DNA from: Bacteroidales bacterium UBA1216
Lineage (GTDB): Bacteria > Bacteroidota > Bacteroidia > Bacteroidales > Paludibacteraceae
Reading direction: 5' to 3'
Assembly: GCA_002309255.1 (NCBI GenBank)
Contig: DBXI01000074.1
Span: 1 to 27,206 of the forward strand
DNA length: 27,206 nucleotides
Within the stretch, counting starts at the first letter, position 1, and each line of letters opens with the position of its first letter. Both the position numbers and the translations under genes were made by a program. The notes beneath the pieces are model-generated. The model had not been told where the DNA came from. It made no database searches and saw only the letters and a list, made by a program, of their open reading frames with translations. Below, piece after piece: positions 14,395 through 22,583 of the stretch.

Positions 14395-16209
14395 ATGCGC
14401 ACAGTTATGAGACAACCATATCTAACAGCAACTGCAAGTTGCGGTCTAACAGTGAAACGGTCTAACAGGCTATTTATAGCCGGTCTAACAGCCATTGTGA
14501 TGGCGGTCTGCATGAGCTCGTGCTCATGGATCGAAGAGAGCCCGCAATCCCTCGTCACCGACACCGCCATGGGTGACAGCCAGGAAGCCTGCGACGCATG
14601 GGTCACGGGCACCTACAGCAAGTGGATCTACGACATGTTCTGCTGGGGGTACTTCCCGCGCATGCTGGAGTTCGATGCCGACTATATCAGCGGTCCTGAC
14701 TGGCTGTTCGGTACGTTCGGCGCGGGCAACTTCCAGGGCGAGAGTGACCTGACCGATGCCCTGTGGAAAGGCTGCTACGGACTTATCGGCCGCAGCAACA
14801 ACGCCGAGCGGCACATCGCCACGATGGCGACTATCAGCGACGCCACGCGCAACAACGCCATCGGCGAACTGCGTTTCCAGCGTGCGTTCGCGTACTTCCT
14901 GTTAGTGCGTGCATACGGCGAAATACCTATCCAGCCCGAGACGGAGACCTTCGACCGCAACCAGCCGCGCAGGCCGGTGGCTGAGGTCTATGATTACATC
15001 ATCAGTCTGCTGGATTCCTCGACGCGACTGCTCTACAAGAACACCGACAGCGGCTATCGTGCCGGTCATGTGTGTGCCGGTTCGGCGGCAGGCTTGCTCG
15101 CCAAGGTCTATGCGACCATGGCGGCTGCGGCTATGCCCGAAGGTACGCAGGTCATCGTGCGCACCGGTGCGCCGTACACCACCGACACCGGCGGCGACAA
15201 GCAGTACGCACCACTCACTACGCGCACCCTCAGCAAACGCGCCGTCAAGGGCTACGAGGCGATGGATGCACGCCAACTGTGGCAACAGGCGGCCGACTGG
15301 GCGGAGAGCGTCATTGACGGTACGTTCGGCAGTCACACCCTGCTGCCTTACGACCAGCTCTGGGCCAAAGCCAACGCCAATGCCTCAGAATTCCTTTTCA
15401 GCGTCGGCACAGTCAGCGGCGATGCCACCTACAAGACATCTGTCCACACGCAGTACGAGGGATATATGACCGCCACGAACTCCGACTTCATCCAGTCCGG
15501 TGGCTGGACGGGCTGCACGCGCCACTGGTACGACCTGTTCGATCACGACGACTACCGCATAACCAAGGGTGTGCGTCACCGCTGGCGCAGTTATACGCAG
15601 CGTGAGTCGAACAGCGGTTTCTACTATCCCAAGGATGACGAATATACCATCATGGCCACCGGCCGCAACCTCAATGGCGACTGGGTGCGGAACCCCGAAG
15701 GCATCTTTGCCGACGGCGTGAACTACTACTATTCGACCGATGCCCAGTGCCTCGCGTTCACCACCAAGTACGAGGATGTGACCGACAACGCCATCGACAA
15801 CGCCGATGCCAACTGGCCGTTCCTGCGCTACGCCGATGTCCTGCTCATCTACGCCGAAGCGCTCAACGAACTCGACCGCCCGGGCGACGCTATCCGCTAC
15901 CTGAACGAGGTGCAACGCCGCTCGAACGCTGTCACCTCGTCGATGGGCGGAAGCAAACCGCTCACCGACAAGACCTTGCGCCGTTCGGCCATCATCGAGG
16001 AGCGCGCCAAGGAGTTCGCCTGCGAGGCTGACCGCCGCTGGGATCTCATCCGCTGGGGTATCTACCTCGATGCCATGAACGCCATTGGCGGCATGGATGA
16101 CGGCGGTGTACAGAAGACGCGCACCGAGCGCAACCTCTTGTTCCCCATCCCGCAGCAGGAGATCAACACGAACCGTGCTATCAACGAAAATAATCCGGGT
16201 TGGCAGTAA
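14395..16209 (+). CDS. susD: SusD-like surface glycan-binding lipoprotein
   Basis: This is the lid partner of SusC, which captures glycan at the surface. It has a lipobox (SSC, Cys43 counting from the first ATG), helical TPR-like segments (ELRFQRAFAYFLLVRAYGEIP, and AEALNELDRPGDAIRYLNEVQRR) and the C-terminal RAINENNPGWQ-type ending of the family. The start is uncertain. ATG at 14395 directly follows the susC stop and ATG at 14407 is also possible, but both give an unusually long N-terminus. GTG at 14452 would give a conventional 24-residue lipoprotein signal peptide. The extra N-terminal codons coincide with a direct-repeat and palindrome element (14418-14491), so the original start may have been altered by that insertion. 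Confidence 0.93.
   Translation: MRTVMRQPYLTATASCGLTVKRSNRLFIAGLTAIVMAVCMSSCSWIEESPQSLVTDTAMGDSQEACDAWVTGTYSKWIYDMFCWGYFPRMLEFDADYISGPDWLFGTFGAGNFQGESDLTDALWKGCYGLIGRSNNAERHIATMATISDATRNNAIGELRFQRAFAYFLLVRAYGEIPIQPETETFDRNQPRRPVAEVYDYIISLLDSSTRLLYKNTDSGYRAGHVCAGSAAGLLAKVYATMAAAAMPEGTQVIVRTGAPYTTDTGGDKQYAPLTTRTLSKRAVKGYEAMDARQLWQQAADWAESVIDGTFGSHTLLPYDQLWAKANANASEFLFSVGTVSGDATYKTSVHTQYEGYMTATNSDFIQSGGWTGCTRHWYDLFDHDDYRITKGVRHRWRSYTQRESNSGFYYPKDDEYTIMATGRNLNGDWVRNPEGIFADGVNYYYSTDAQCLAFTTKYEDVTDNAIDNADANWPFLRYADVLLIYAEALNELDRPGDAIRYLNEVQRRSNAVTSSMGGSKPLTDKTLRRSAIIEERAKEFACEADRRWDLIRWGIYLDAMNAIGGMDDGGVQKTRTERNLLFPIPQQEINTNRAINENNPGWQ
14418..14491 (+). repeat. Direct-repeat/palindrome mosaic element at the 5' end of susD
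   Basis: The order is a degenerate repeat ATATCTAACAG (14418-14428), palindrome CAACTGCAAGTTG, CGGTCTAACAG (14442-14452), spacer TGAAA, CGGTCTAACAG (14458-14468), palindrome GCTATTTATAGC, and CGGTCTAACAG (14481-14491). The unit lengths are 11-13-11-5-11-12-11. The repeats fall in different reading frames, so the repetition is at the DNA level, not the protein level. A further hairpin CATGAGC/GCTCATG lies at 14511-14528. The layout matches the element in the GH36 gene at 25913. Confidence 0.8.
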
Positions 16210-16222
16210 TGTGCAAGAGATT

Positions 16223-16266
16223 GGTAAAATAGTGTCGGTGAATGTGGAGAAATTGTAGTAATTTTG
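16223..16266 (+). promoter_or_regulatory. PUL promoter and operator downstream of susD
   Basis: GGTAAAATAGTGTCGG (16223-16238), exactly 20 nt, then TAATTTTG (16259-16266). GTGCA lies 21 bp upstream of the GTGTC core and may be a weak second half-site. It starts a separate transcript for the gene at 16312, just after susD ends at 16209. Confidence 0.75.
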
Positions 16267-16311
16267 CATCGGAATTTGACACATATAACCAATCTAATAA
16301 ATTTATACACG

Positions 16312-17985
16312 ATGAAAAAGATTATTACTCTATGTTTTATTGCGCTAACGAGCGTAACGCTGATGGCGGCAGAGACCGTGGTTTGGCAAGGGACGAAGGT
16401 TCTCGGTGCCGAAGGAAACGATGCAATCACCCTCACGACAGAGGATGTGGCAGCGTTAGAGCTGAATGACTATATTGCAGTAACGATTACGGATCTCGCC
16501 GACACGTACTGCCAGTTGAACATAGCGGGTACCAATCCGTGGACGAGCATCCCCGGAACGAACTGGAGCGATATAACCGAGGCCGGAGAGCACACGTATC
16601 AGGTAGCAGATGAAGACCTGCTGCAAAGTATTCTGACAGGCGGACTGATGATTCAGGGCAAGTTGTGCACGATCACCAAGGTAACTATCCTTCATGAAGA
16701 TGGTGAGTCCGGCGAAGGCGGCGAAGGCGGTGACCCTGATCCCGAGCATGAGGAAGTAACCTTGGTAGAAGGTGACACGGTGACGCTGTTTGAGGACGCA
16801 GAAGGCGTAGCCATGAGTTGGAACGAGATTTGCGAGCAGAACGCAGCTCTTGGCGCACAACTGGCAGAGAAAGACAAGATAATCGTAACCGTATCCGCCA
16901 AGGAGGCAGCCTGCGAGTGGCCGAAGGTTATCCTGCGCGACGCGACATCCATAGAGGTGGTGAACGAGCTGCTTAATGATGTGAGCACGTTCCCCCACGA
17001 GGTTGTGTTTGAACTGACAGCAGACGAGGCTGCCGCTGTACAGGAAGGTTTCCGTATCTCCGGCGATGGCGTGACGATAACCAAAGTTCAGGCATATAAA
17101 TATAAGGAAGAAGAGCCCGAGACACTTCAGCCCGGCGAGGAGAAAGTGCTGTGGGAAGGTAGCGAGACCTTGGCGTGGAACGAGGTTGCCGAGCAGTCGG
17201 CAGAGGTCGGTGCGCTGCTGGCGGAGAAAGACCAGCTGATCGTAACCGTCAGCGAGAAGGGCACTGCCGATTGGCCGAAGGTGCTGCTGCGTGACGCATC
17301 GTCGAACGCTGTAGGCGAGGATATACTGCTGAACGAGGTGAGTGAGTTCCCCTACGATGCAGTGTTCACACTCACAGCTGCTGACGCCGCGGCATTGGCA
17401 GACGGCTTCAAGGTGTGCGGTGACGGTGTGACGGTAACGAAGCTCGTGCTGAAGAAGTACAAGGAGGATGTGGATCCTGTTGAGCCGGGCGAGCCGTACG
17501 TGGATACAGAGGTTTGGAGCGGTGACGTAGCCATCTCGTGGAACCAAGAGGTGTATGCCGGCACGGAGCTGGACACCTACGACGTACAGCAAGATATGTT
17601 CGCCGGACTGTCTGAGGGCGACAGTATCAAGGTATATTTCACGGATGCGATTGAGGATGCGCAGTTCAACCTGACCTACAAAGCCGGTGAGAACTGGGAC
17701 TGGACCTCTCTGGAGGTGGCACAGAAAGACGGCTTCTTCACCTACAAGGTAGCCAGCGAGGTAATTGCACAGGACATAGCCGACCACGGTCTGGTTATAC
17801 GCGGACAGGGTTATCACGTCGTACGCATTGTTGTCGGCAAGCCGAGGGATATCACATCGGTGGTTGAAATCAACGGCCAGCAGCCGGTGTTCAGCAATCA
17901 GCGCTATAATATCCTTGGCCAGCCGGTTGACGAGAACTACAAAGGTCTTGTTATCATGAACGGAAAGAAGTTCTTTCAACAATAA
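16312..17985 (+). CDS. Secreted four-module protein, probable glycan-binding protein
   Basis: This 557-residue protein is in the position usual for a surface glycan-binding protein (just after SusCD). A type I signal peptide (MKKIITLCFIALTSVTLMA) has no lipobox. There are four modules of about 110-130 residues. Each starts with a W-x-G strand (VVWQG, MSWNE, VLWEG, EVWSG) and ends in a glycine-centred strand pair (GLMIQGKLCTITKV, GFRISGDGVTITKV, GFKVCGDGVTVTKL, GLVIRGQGYHVVRI). Modules 2 and 3 are close relatives, with QLAEKDKIIVTV against LLAEKDQLIVTV. A Gly/Glu-rich linker separates modules 1 and 2. The C-terminal tail (QRYNILGQPVDENYKGLVI) resembles short type IX-secretion-like tails common in Bacteroidales. 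ATG 16312 is chosen over earlier in-frame codons because it opens the signal peptide. The ligand is unknown; mannan is inferred from context. Confidence 0.8.
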   Translation: MKKIITLCFIALTSVTLMAAETVVWQGTKVLGAEGNDAITLTTEDVAALELNDYIAVTITDLADTYCQLNIAGTNPWTSIPGTNWSDITEAGEHTYQVADEDLLQSILTGGLMIQGKLCTITKVTILHEDGESGEGGEGGDPDPEHEEVTLVEGDTVTLFEDAEGVAMSWNEICEQNAALGAQLAEKDKIIVTVSAKEAACEWPKVILRDATSIEVVNELLNDVSTFPHEVVFELTADEAAAVQEGFRISGDGVTITKVQAYKYKEEEPETLQPGEEKVLWEGSETLAWNEVAEQSAEVGALLAEKDQLIVTVSEKGTADWPKVLLRDASSNAVGEDILLNEVSEFPYDAVFTLTAADAAALADGFKVCGDGVTVTKLVLKKYKEDVDPVEPGEPYVDTEVWSGDVAISWNQEVYAGTELDTYDVQQDMFAGLSEGDSIKVYFTDAIEDAQFNLTYKAGENWDWTSLEVAQKDGFFTYKVASEVIAQDIADHGLVIRGQGYHVVRIVVGKPRDITSVVEINGQQPVFSNQRYNILGQPVDENYKGLVIMNGKKFFQQ

Positions 17986-18017
17986 TTTTTAAGGTTAATA
18001 AAGTTAGGGTTAAGTGG

Positions 18018-18044
18018 CAGGCGGCTCGCGAGAGTCGCCTGTTT
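18018..18044 (+). terminator. Terminator after the four-module protein gene
   Basis: CAGGCGGCTC (18018-18027) pairs with GAGTCGCCTG (18032-18041), 10 bp with one G-T wobble, closed by a GCGA (GNRA-type) tetraloop and followed by TTTAG. The T-run is short, so termination may be partial. Confidence 0.65.
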
Positions 18045-18064
18045 AGTAGCATCGCCCACAAACT

Positions 18065-18148
18065 GTTATAAAAGTGTCATATGACCGCTGTTGTGTCGGC
18101 AAATGTTAAGATAGTGTCGGATAAAATGGTAAAATAATACTATCTTTG
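18065..18148 (+). promoter_or_regulatory. PUL promoter with an extra upstream operator
   Basis: The proximal site GTTAAGATAGTGTCGG (18105-18120) is 20 nt from TATCTTTG (18141-18148). A second full site, GTTATAAAAGTGTCAT, lies at 18065-18080. A bare GTGTCGG (18093-18099) lies between them. The three GTGTC cores start at 18074, 18093 and 18114, spaced 19 and 21 bp, about two helical turns apart, so they face the same side of the helix. This is the most elaborate operator of the set. Confidence 0.75.
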
Positions 18149-18163
18149 CAAAAATTTTTTGCT

Positions 18164-21100
18164 ATGAAGTACACTATAAAGAGACTTTCTCTTATTCATT
18201 TGCTTGTCATTCTATGTTTTGTCATGTTTCCCGTAGCGCATACGTTCGCAGGAATAGAAGAGGTGTCACTGTACTCGATGTCCGAGAACTGGGGTGCAGC
18301 ATATGACAACTCCACAAGGACGCTGACCTGGACCAAAAGCGACTGGTCAGAAGGACGCGGCTGGAAGTTCAACTGGAAGTATATTGACAGCAATATTGAG
18401 AGTTATACTATCGAATTTGCCGGACCAACCACTACGAACGGAACTATTGTTGTGCAGTATTCGTACAACTATGAAAATTATACTAAAGAATTCGGATTTG
18501 ATACCGGTGCAAGAGGTATCACCATTGACCTGCATACCGGTTTCGGAAACGATACGTACAGTCTGAATTACATTCTGATTAAAGCCGGTGCGCCTTGTAC
18601 TATCACTCTGAACCGTGCTTACTTCACCACCACAGGCAACAGCGATGTCTATCAGGCAGAGAATGCGGATTTTGCCGGTTATACAGAGAACTTTACCGAA
18701 GCAGACAATACTGTGATAAAAGTTGAAAACTCAACTTCGGACGACTATGTGACATTTACGGTGAATGCGCCATGCAAGGCGGTGTATAGGCTGAATATCG
18801 GTTATAATAACGGAACCAGCAACAACGACCGTGCATGTAATCTGAAGATCAATGACGGTTCGGATATCGGTTTAACCTTACCCAAGACCGGCGCTGAGGG
18901 AAACAAAGACATCGGCGAGGTGGCGTACTCCACAATACTCAACAAGGGTAACAACACGATTACGATTCATGGCAACTGGAAGTGGTACAATATTGACTAC
19001 CTGCGTGTCTATGCACCGCAGTTATACCTGATTGGCAATGTACATGAGTCCGGGTACAGTTGGGTTCCGAATGCCGGCAAATTAATGACCTTCGACCCTG
19101 AGACTGAAACATTCACCTGCTACACACGAATAGGTAAGGAGTCCAATCAAGCCACAGCCGGAACGTTTGCATTCGCAACGGTTCTGGCGGAGAACAATGA
19201 CGACGGCGGATGGAGTTATATGAACGCTCACCGATGGTCGCCGTCAACCGACAATCTCGCTGTAAACCCTGACGGAAAAACTGCCACCACCGACATTATC
19301 AAACAAGGCTGGAACTCCTACCAAGTACCTATGGCCGGAACGTACACGGTAACCATGAAAGCGGATTTGTCGAGTTTCACAGTGCAAGGACCGGCTGTAT
19401 ATATGTTCGGTTTATTTGAAGGTTCCGGCTATGGTTGGGGAACAAACAGTTACTCCATGATGACCTACGATGTTACCAATGAGGTATATCGCCTGCGCAC
19501 ACGCATAGCCTCAGCGGCAGATGCAGACGGAGATGGTGAGGTGGCTTTCGCCACGGCGTACAGCGATGCCAGCGATTGGAATTACCTCAACGCCAACCGC
19601 TACGGACCATCCACTACCGGGGATGCAGCTGTGGATAACTCTGCCAACACCATAGGCCGGAACGGTGACACAAAGTTTACCGGCATACCGGCGCATAAAT
19701 ATGAAGTGGTGGTGGATATGTTCTCGGCAACCAAGACGGCATGTTTCTACAAGTTGTACACGTTCGGCTATGAAGTGGCCGGCACGAATGCACACGGTTC
19801 AATCAGTTGCAGTACGGATGACACGGAGATACCAAACGGCTCGTCTGTTACCGTCACTGCCACACCCGATGCAGGATACCGGTTTGTCAAGTGGACGGAT
19901 GCCGGCGGCACGCAGCTGTCAACCAGTGCTTCCTACAGTCCGACTATCACAGCCGACACGTGGCTACAGGCACATTTTGAACCGGACTGCCCCTACGAGA
20001 TAGCAGCCAGCAACTATGCTTTTGCCCGATTACGGGACGATGTCTATACTGCTAGTAACGGCAGCACGTTCTTCGACACAGGCAGTGCAGTGTATTTTGA
20101 TTATTCCGCCAATAACGACAGCGCGGAAGTGTTCTATCCCGTACATCTGGCTGCAGGAACATATTATTTCTACGTGACGATGACAGCAGACGGCGACCGG
20201 CGCAAGTTGCACTTGTACGAACCATCGAACAGCGCAGGCAGTCTGTACTACAGCGGAAAGCGATGGGCCATCCGCCAGTCGCACAGTTTCGGTGGTGGTT
20301 CGGGTACGTTTGAGACGAGCGGCTTCACTGTGCCGGAAGGAGACTACCTGATCAGTCTGTGTGCACAGCGGAACACCCGTTTTTCGCAATGCGACGTAGT
20401 GGGCGAATGCTCAGCAGCCGGTGCTGCCACCTCCGCGCTGACGCTATCCGCCGGAGCGAACGGTTCGGTGACAAGTGACCAGATCAACAACAGCAAGATT
20501 ATAGCCGGAACAGAAGTGCTAATCGTTGCGATGCCCGGTGCCGGTTACAGGTTCCACCAATGGAACGACGGCAATACCGATAATCCCCGCAGGGTGACAA
20601 TGAACAGTAATCTGTCGCTGTCTGCATCGTTCAATCAGACCAACGGATGTGTGAACACCATTATTCGCGAATGCGAAACCGAGTCCGTCACGCCGACCAC
20701 TGCGCCGATAGCGGTCACCGGTACAACGAGTACTAGCGACGGCGTGATTACGAACAAAGAAGGGGAAACGATGCTGTACTATGCCTTTGAGATAACGGAA
20801 CCCGTGACCTGTTCGTTCACACTGCTTACGCCTACTCAGGACAAACAGCAGTCGCTCTATCTGTATTCGGCGCAACTGTCAAGTGGCACAGCACTCGTAT
20901 ATAACGGCACAACGTATTATCAGTCCGGTGATCCGTCGGCAGTTAACAGCCCGAATAGCGGAACGAACCATGTGTATCCCGTTTGTGCAACAAGTATGGC
21001 GTTGGCAGCCGGCAAATATGTGGTAGGGCTGTATTCCGCATACTCATGGTCGCAGTACGACAAGTTGGTTATGAGTGCAGGCGGCAACGATGCTGACTGC

Positions 21101-22039
21101 TCACTGGCGGATATCACGATTGCCGCAGGTGACGAGGCGGAACTGCCGCATGCGGTACGCAACCTCACCGTCTATCAAGGCGGCACGGCAACGAACAGCC
21201 ACGATGTGGATATATTAAACTCTATCACGTATATCAGGCACGCATACGGCGGCGCAAACAGCAATCAGATGAACCACTGGTATCCTTTCTGTCTGCCGTT
21301 TGAGGCGACGGCTTGCAAGGTCTATGACGAAGCGGACAAAATGGATTATGCGATCAATGCTATCTATTTGCAAGGCGGCGATGAGCCGGATAGCCCGTCA
21401 GGAGCCGGATACTTCTATCTCAAGTATCTGACGAATGATTATACAGGCGTGCAGCCTGACGAGTTCCGCAACCGCTGGGCGTATATCGCGCAACCTTTGC
21501 CTGAGCAGTACGTGCCGTATATCATTCTGTTTGTCAACCATTGGGATGACACAGATACCGATGATGACTATTTTGAGAACAATCCGATTGTGATGTTCAC
21601 AGGCGGTGCGCAAACCATAGAAGGCACGGCGAATATTGACCGCATTCCCGCAGATAACGGCGCAGAGGCGTACTATTACTATGCCAACAACACTCTGGCG
21701 CCTATCCATCTGGACGATGCGTACGTATTCAGCGAGGAGGACAACCACTTCAATTATCAGGAGGATGTGACGATAGCACCGTTTGAGTGCTATATCCAGG
21801 CCACGGAGTCCTTCAAGGCAAAGCACAGGTCAGTGGCTATGCCACGCGTGGGCAATGAGGGAAATACACCTACCGCGATTGACTGTGTTCAGTTGACGGG
21901 CGATGGCATGCTCTGTCTGTACGATATCACCGGGCGACTGATTACAGTCAGCGAAAGCGATATACAGACATACAAGCTGCCTGCAGGGGTGTACGTGTGC
22001 AAACGAGGTAATGATACGTATAAACTGGTAATCCGCTAA
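18164..22039 (+). CDS. Large secreted multidomain glycan-binding protein (CBM35/CBM6-like, SusE/F-like, InlB-type repeats)
   Basis: This 1291-residue protein has a type I signal peptide and no lipobox. In order it shows an N-terminal beta domain (about 30-165) and a CBM6/35-like module (about 170-290, YQAENADFAG to WYNIDYLRVY). Then come two SusE/F-like modules (about 290-550, QLYLIGNVHESGYSW and VYMFGLFEGSGYGW) and an InlB-type B-repeat (GSISCSTDD...GYRFVKW...HFEP). An unassigned beta region leads to a second B-repeat (GANGSVTSD...GYRFHQW...SFNQ) and more beta modules. A domain with WYPFCLPF precedes the tail (CLYDITGRLI...LPAGVYVCKRG), which resembles type IX secretion tails. No catalytic signature was seen. 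ATG 18164 lies only about 10 nt after the expected transcript start. The next gene follows 11 nt after the stop. Confidence 0.82.
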   Translation: MKYTIKRLSLIHLLVILCFVMFPVAHTFAGIEEVSLYSMSENWGAAYDNSTRTLTWTKSDWSEGRGWKFNWKYIDSNIESYTIEFAGPTTTNGTIVVQYSYNYENYTKEFGFDTGARGITIDLHTGFGNDTYSLNYILIKAGAPCTITLNRAYFTTTGNSDVYQAENADFAGYTENFTEADNTVIKVENSTSDDYVTFTVNAPCKAVYRLNIGYNNGTSNNDRACNLKINDGSDIGLTLPKTGAEGNKDIGEVAYSTILNKGNNTITIHGNWKWYNIDYLRVYAPQLYLIGNVHESGYSWVPNAGKLMTFDPETETFTCYTRIGKESNQATAGTFAFATVLAENNDDGGWSYMNAHRWSPSTDNLAVNPDGKTATTDIIKQGWNSYQVPMAGTYTVTMKADLSSFTVQGPAVYMFGLFEGSGYGWGTNSYSMMTYDVTNEVYRLRTRIASAADADGDGEVAFATAYSDASDWNYLNANRYGPSTTGDAAVDNSANTIGRNGDTKFTGIPAHKYEVVVDMFSATKTACFYKLYTFGYEVAGTNAHGSISCSTDDTEIPNGSSVTVTATPDAGYRFVKWTDAGGTQLSTSASYSPTITADTWLQAHFEPDCPYEIAASNYAFARLRDDVYTASNGSTFFDTGSAVYFDYSANNDSAEVFYPVHLAAGTYYFYVTMTADGDRRKLHLYEPSNSAGSLYYSGKRWAIRQSHSFGGGSGTFETSGFTVPEGDYLISLCAQRNTRFSQCDVVGECSAAGAATSALTLSAGANGSVTSDQINNSKIIAGTEVLIVAMPGAGYRFHQWNDGNTDNPRRVTMNSNLSLSASFNQTNGCVNTIIRECETESVTPTTAPIAVTGTTSTSDGVITNKEGETMLYYAFEITEPVTCSFTLLTPTQDKQQSLYLYSAQLSSGTALVYNGTTYYQSGDPSAVNSPNSGTNHVYPVCATSMALAAGKYVVGLYSAYSWSQYDKLVMSAGGNDADCSLADITIAAGDEAELPHAVRNLTVYQGGTATNSHDVDILNSITYIRHAYGGANSNQMNHWYPFCLPFEATACKVYDEADKMDYAINAIYLQGGDEPDSPSGAGYFYLKYLTNDYTGVQPDEFRNRWAYIAQPLPEQYVPYIILFVNHWDDTDTDDDYFENNPIVMFTGGAQTIEGTANIDRIPADNGAEAYYYYANNTLAPIHLDDAYVFSEEDNHFNYQEDVTIAPFECYIQATESFKAKHRSVAMPRVGNEGNTPTAIDCVQLTGDGMLCLYDITGRLITVSESDIQTYKLPAGVYVCKRGNDTYKLVIR

Positions 22040-22050
22040 ACTGTAATGTT

Positions 22051-22527
22051 ATGAACAAAACGCTTTTATCTATCTTACTTGTCATCTTGCCTTTTGGGAT
22101 AGTGTTTCCCTCATCCCTTAGTACGAATACATCAAAACAGATGCCGGTTGGCAGTACACTGCCTGCAAGCAACTTCTATAGTACCAGTGTTTACAATAAC
22201 GGTAGCCAGTCTTCATCTTTTGCAAATTCTGCATCCGAAAGGATGGTAGGAACAACAACGCTGCCGGTATCGCATATCTCTGCTCCATACGATGAATGGG
22301 ATGAGTGGGAGGACAATTTGGAAGTCAGTGGTTCACGTTCACCGCGTCGTTCACCCGGTGACCCGCACTCCGGCGGCACATCGGTAGATACCCCGGGGGC
22401 ATCGTTAGGCGGGGCGGTTGTGCCGCTGCTGGTCTTGTGCGTGCTGTATGCAGTCATTCGCGCGATAATCAACAAAAGAAAGGAATTGTATCAAAATATG
22501 TTAAGATTGTGTCGGCAGAAATGCTAA
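22051..22527 (+). CDS. Small secreted protein with C-terminal membrane anchor
   Basis: This 158-residue protein has a signal peptide (MNKTLLSILLVILPFGIVFPSS), a Ser/Thr/Pro-rich, probably disordered middle with an acidic EWDEWEDN stretch and an RSPRRSP patch, and a C-terminal hydrophobic helix (AVVPLLVLCVLYAVI) followed by basic residues (NKRKE). This signal peptide, low-complexity, helix and basic-tail layout resembles Bacteroidetes proteins with C-terminal sorting helices (PID-CTERM-like), though the exact motif is not clear. It lies 11 nt after the preceding gene and is probably translated with it. Its last codons (MLRLCR) lie inside the operator of the next promoter (22500-22515). Function unknown. 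Confidence 0.65.
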   Translation: MNKTLLSILLVILPFGIVFPSSLSTNTSKQMPVGSTLPASNFYSTSVYNNGSQSSSFANSASERMVGTTTLPVSHISAPYDEWDEWEDNLEVSGSRSPRRSPGDPHSGGTSVDTPGASLGGAVVPLLVLCVLYAVIRAIINKRKELYQNMLRLCRQKC

Positions 22528-22543
22528 AAAAGTAGTACCTTTG
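22500..22543 (+). promoter_or_regulatory. PUL promoter and operator, partly inside the preceding gene
   Basis: GTTAAGATTGTGTCGG (22500-22515), exactly 20 nt, then TACCTTTG (22536-22543). GTATC lies 21 bp upstream of the core as a possible second half-site. GCTAAAAAAGT recurs at 22523-22533, between the operator and the -7 box. It overlaps the 3' end of the gene at 22051. Confidence 0.75.
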
Positions 22544-22583
22544 CATCGGCAAATTGAAATAAACTCTAAAAATCTATATAATC

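Noticed and set aside
16456..17982. 508-residue minus-strand frame opposite the four-module protein
   Set aside because: It covers the same span as a well-supported secreted protein and shows no domain or promoter.
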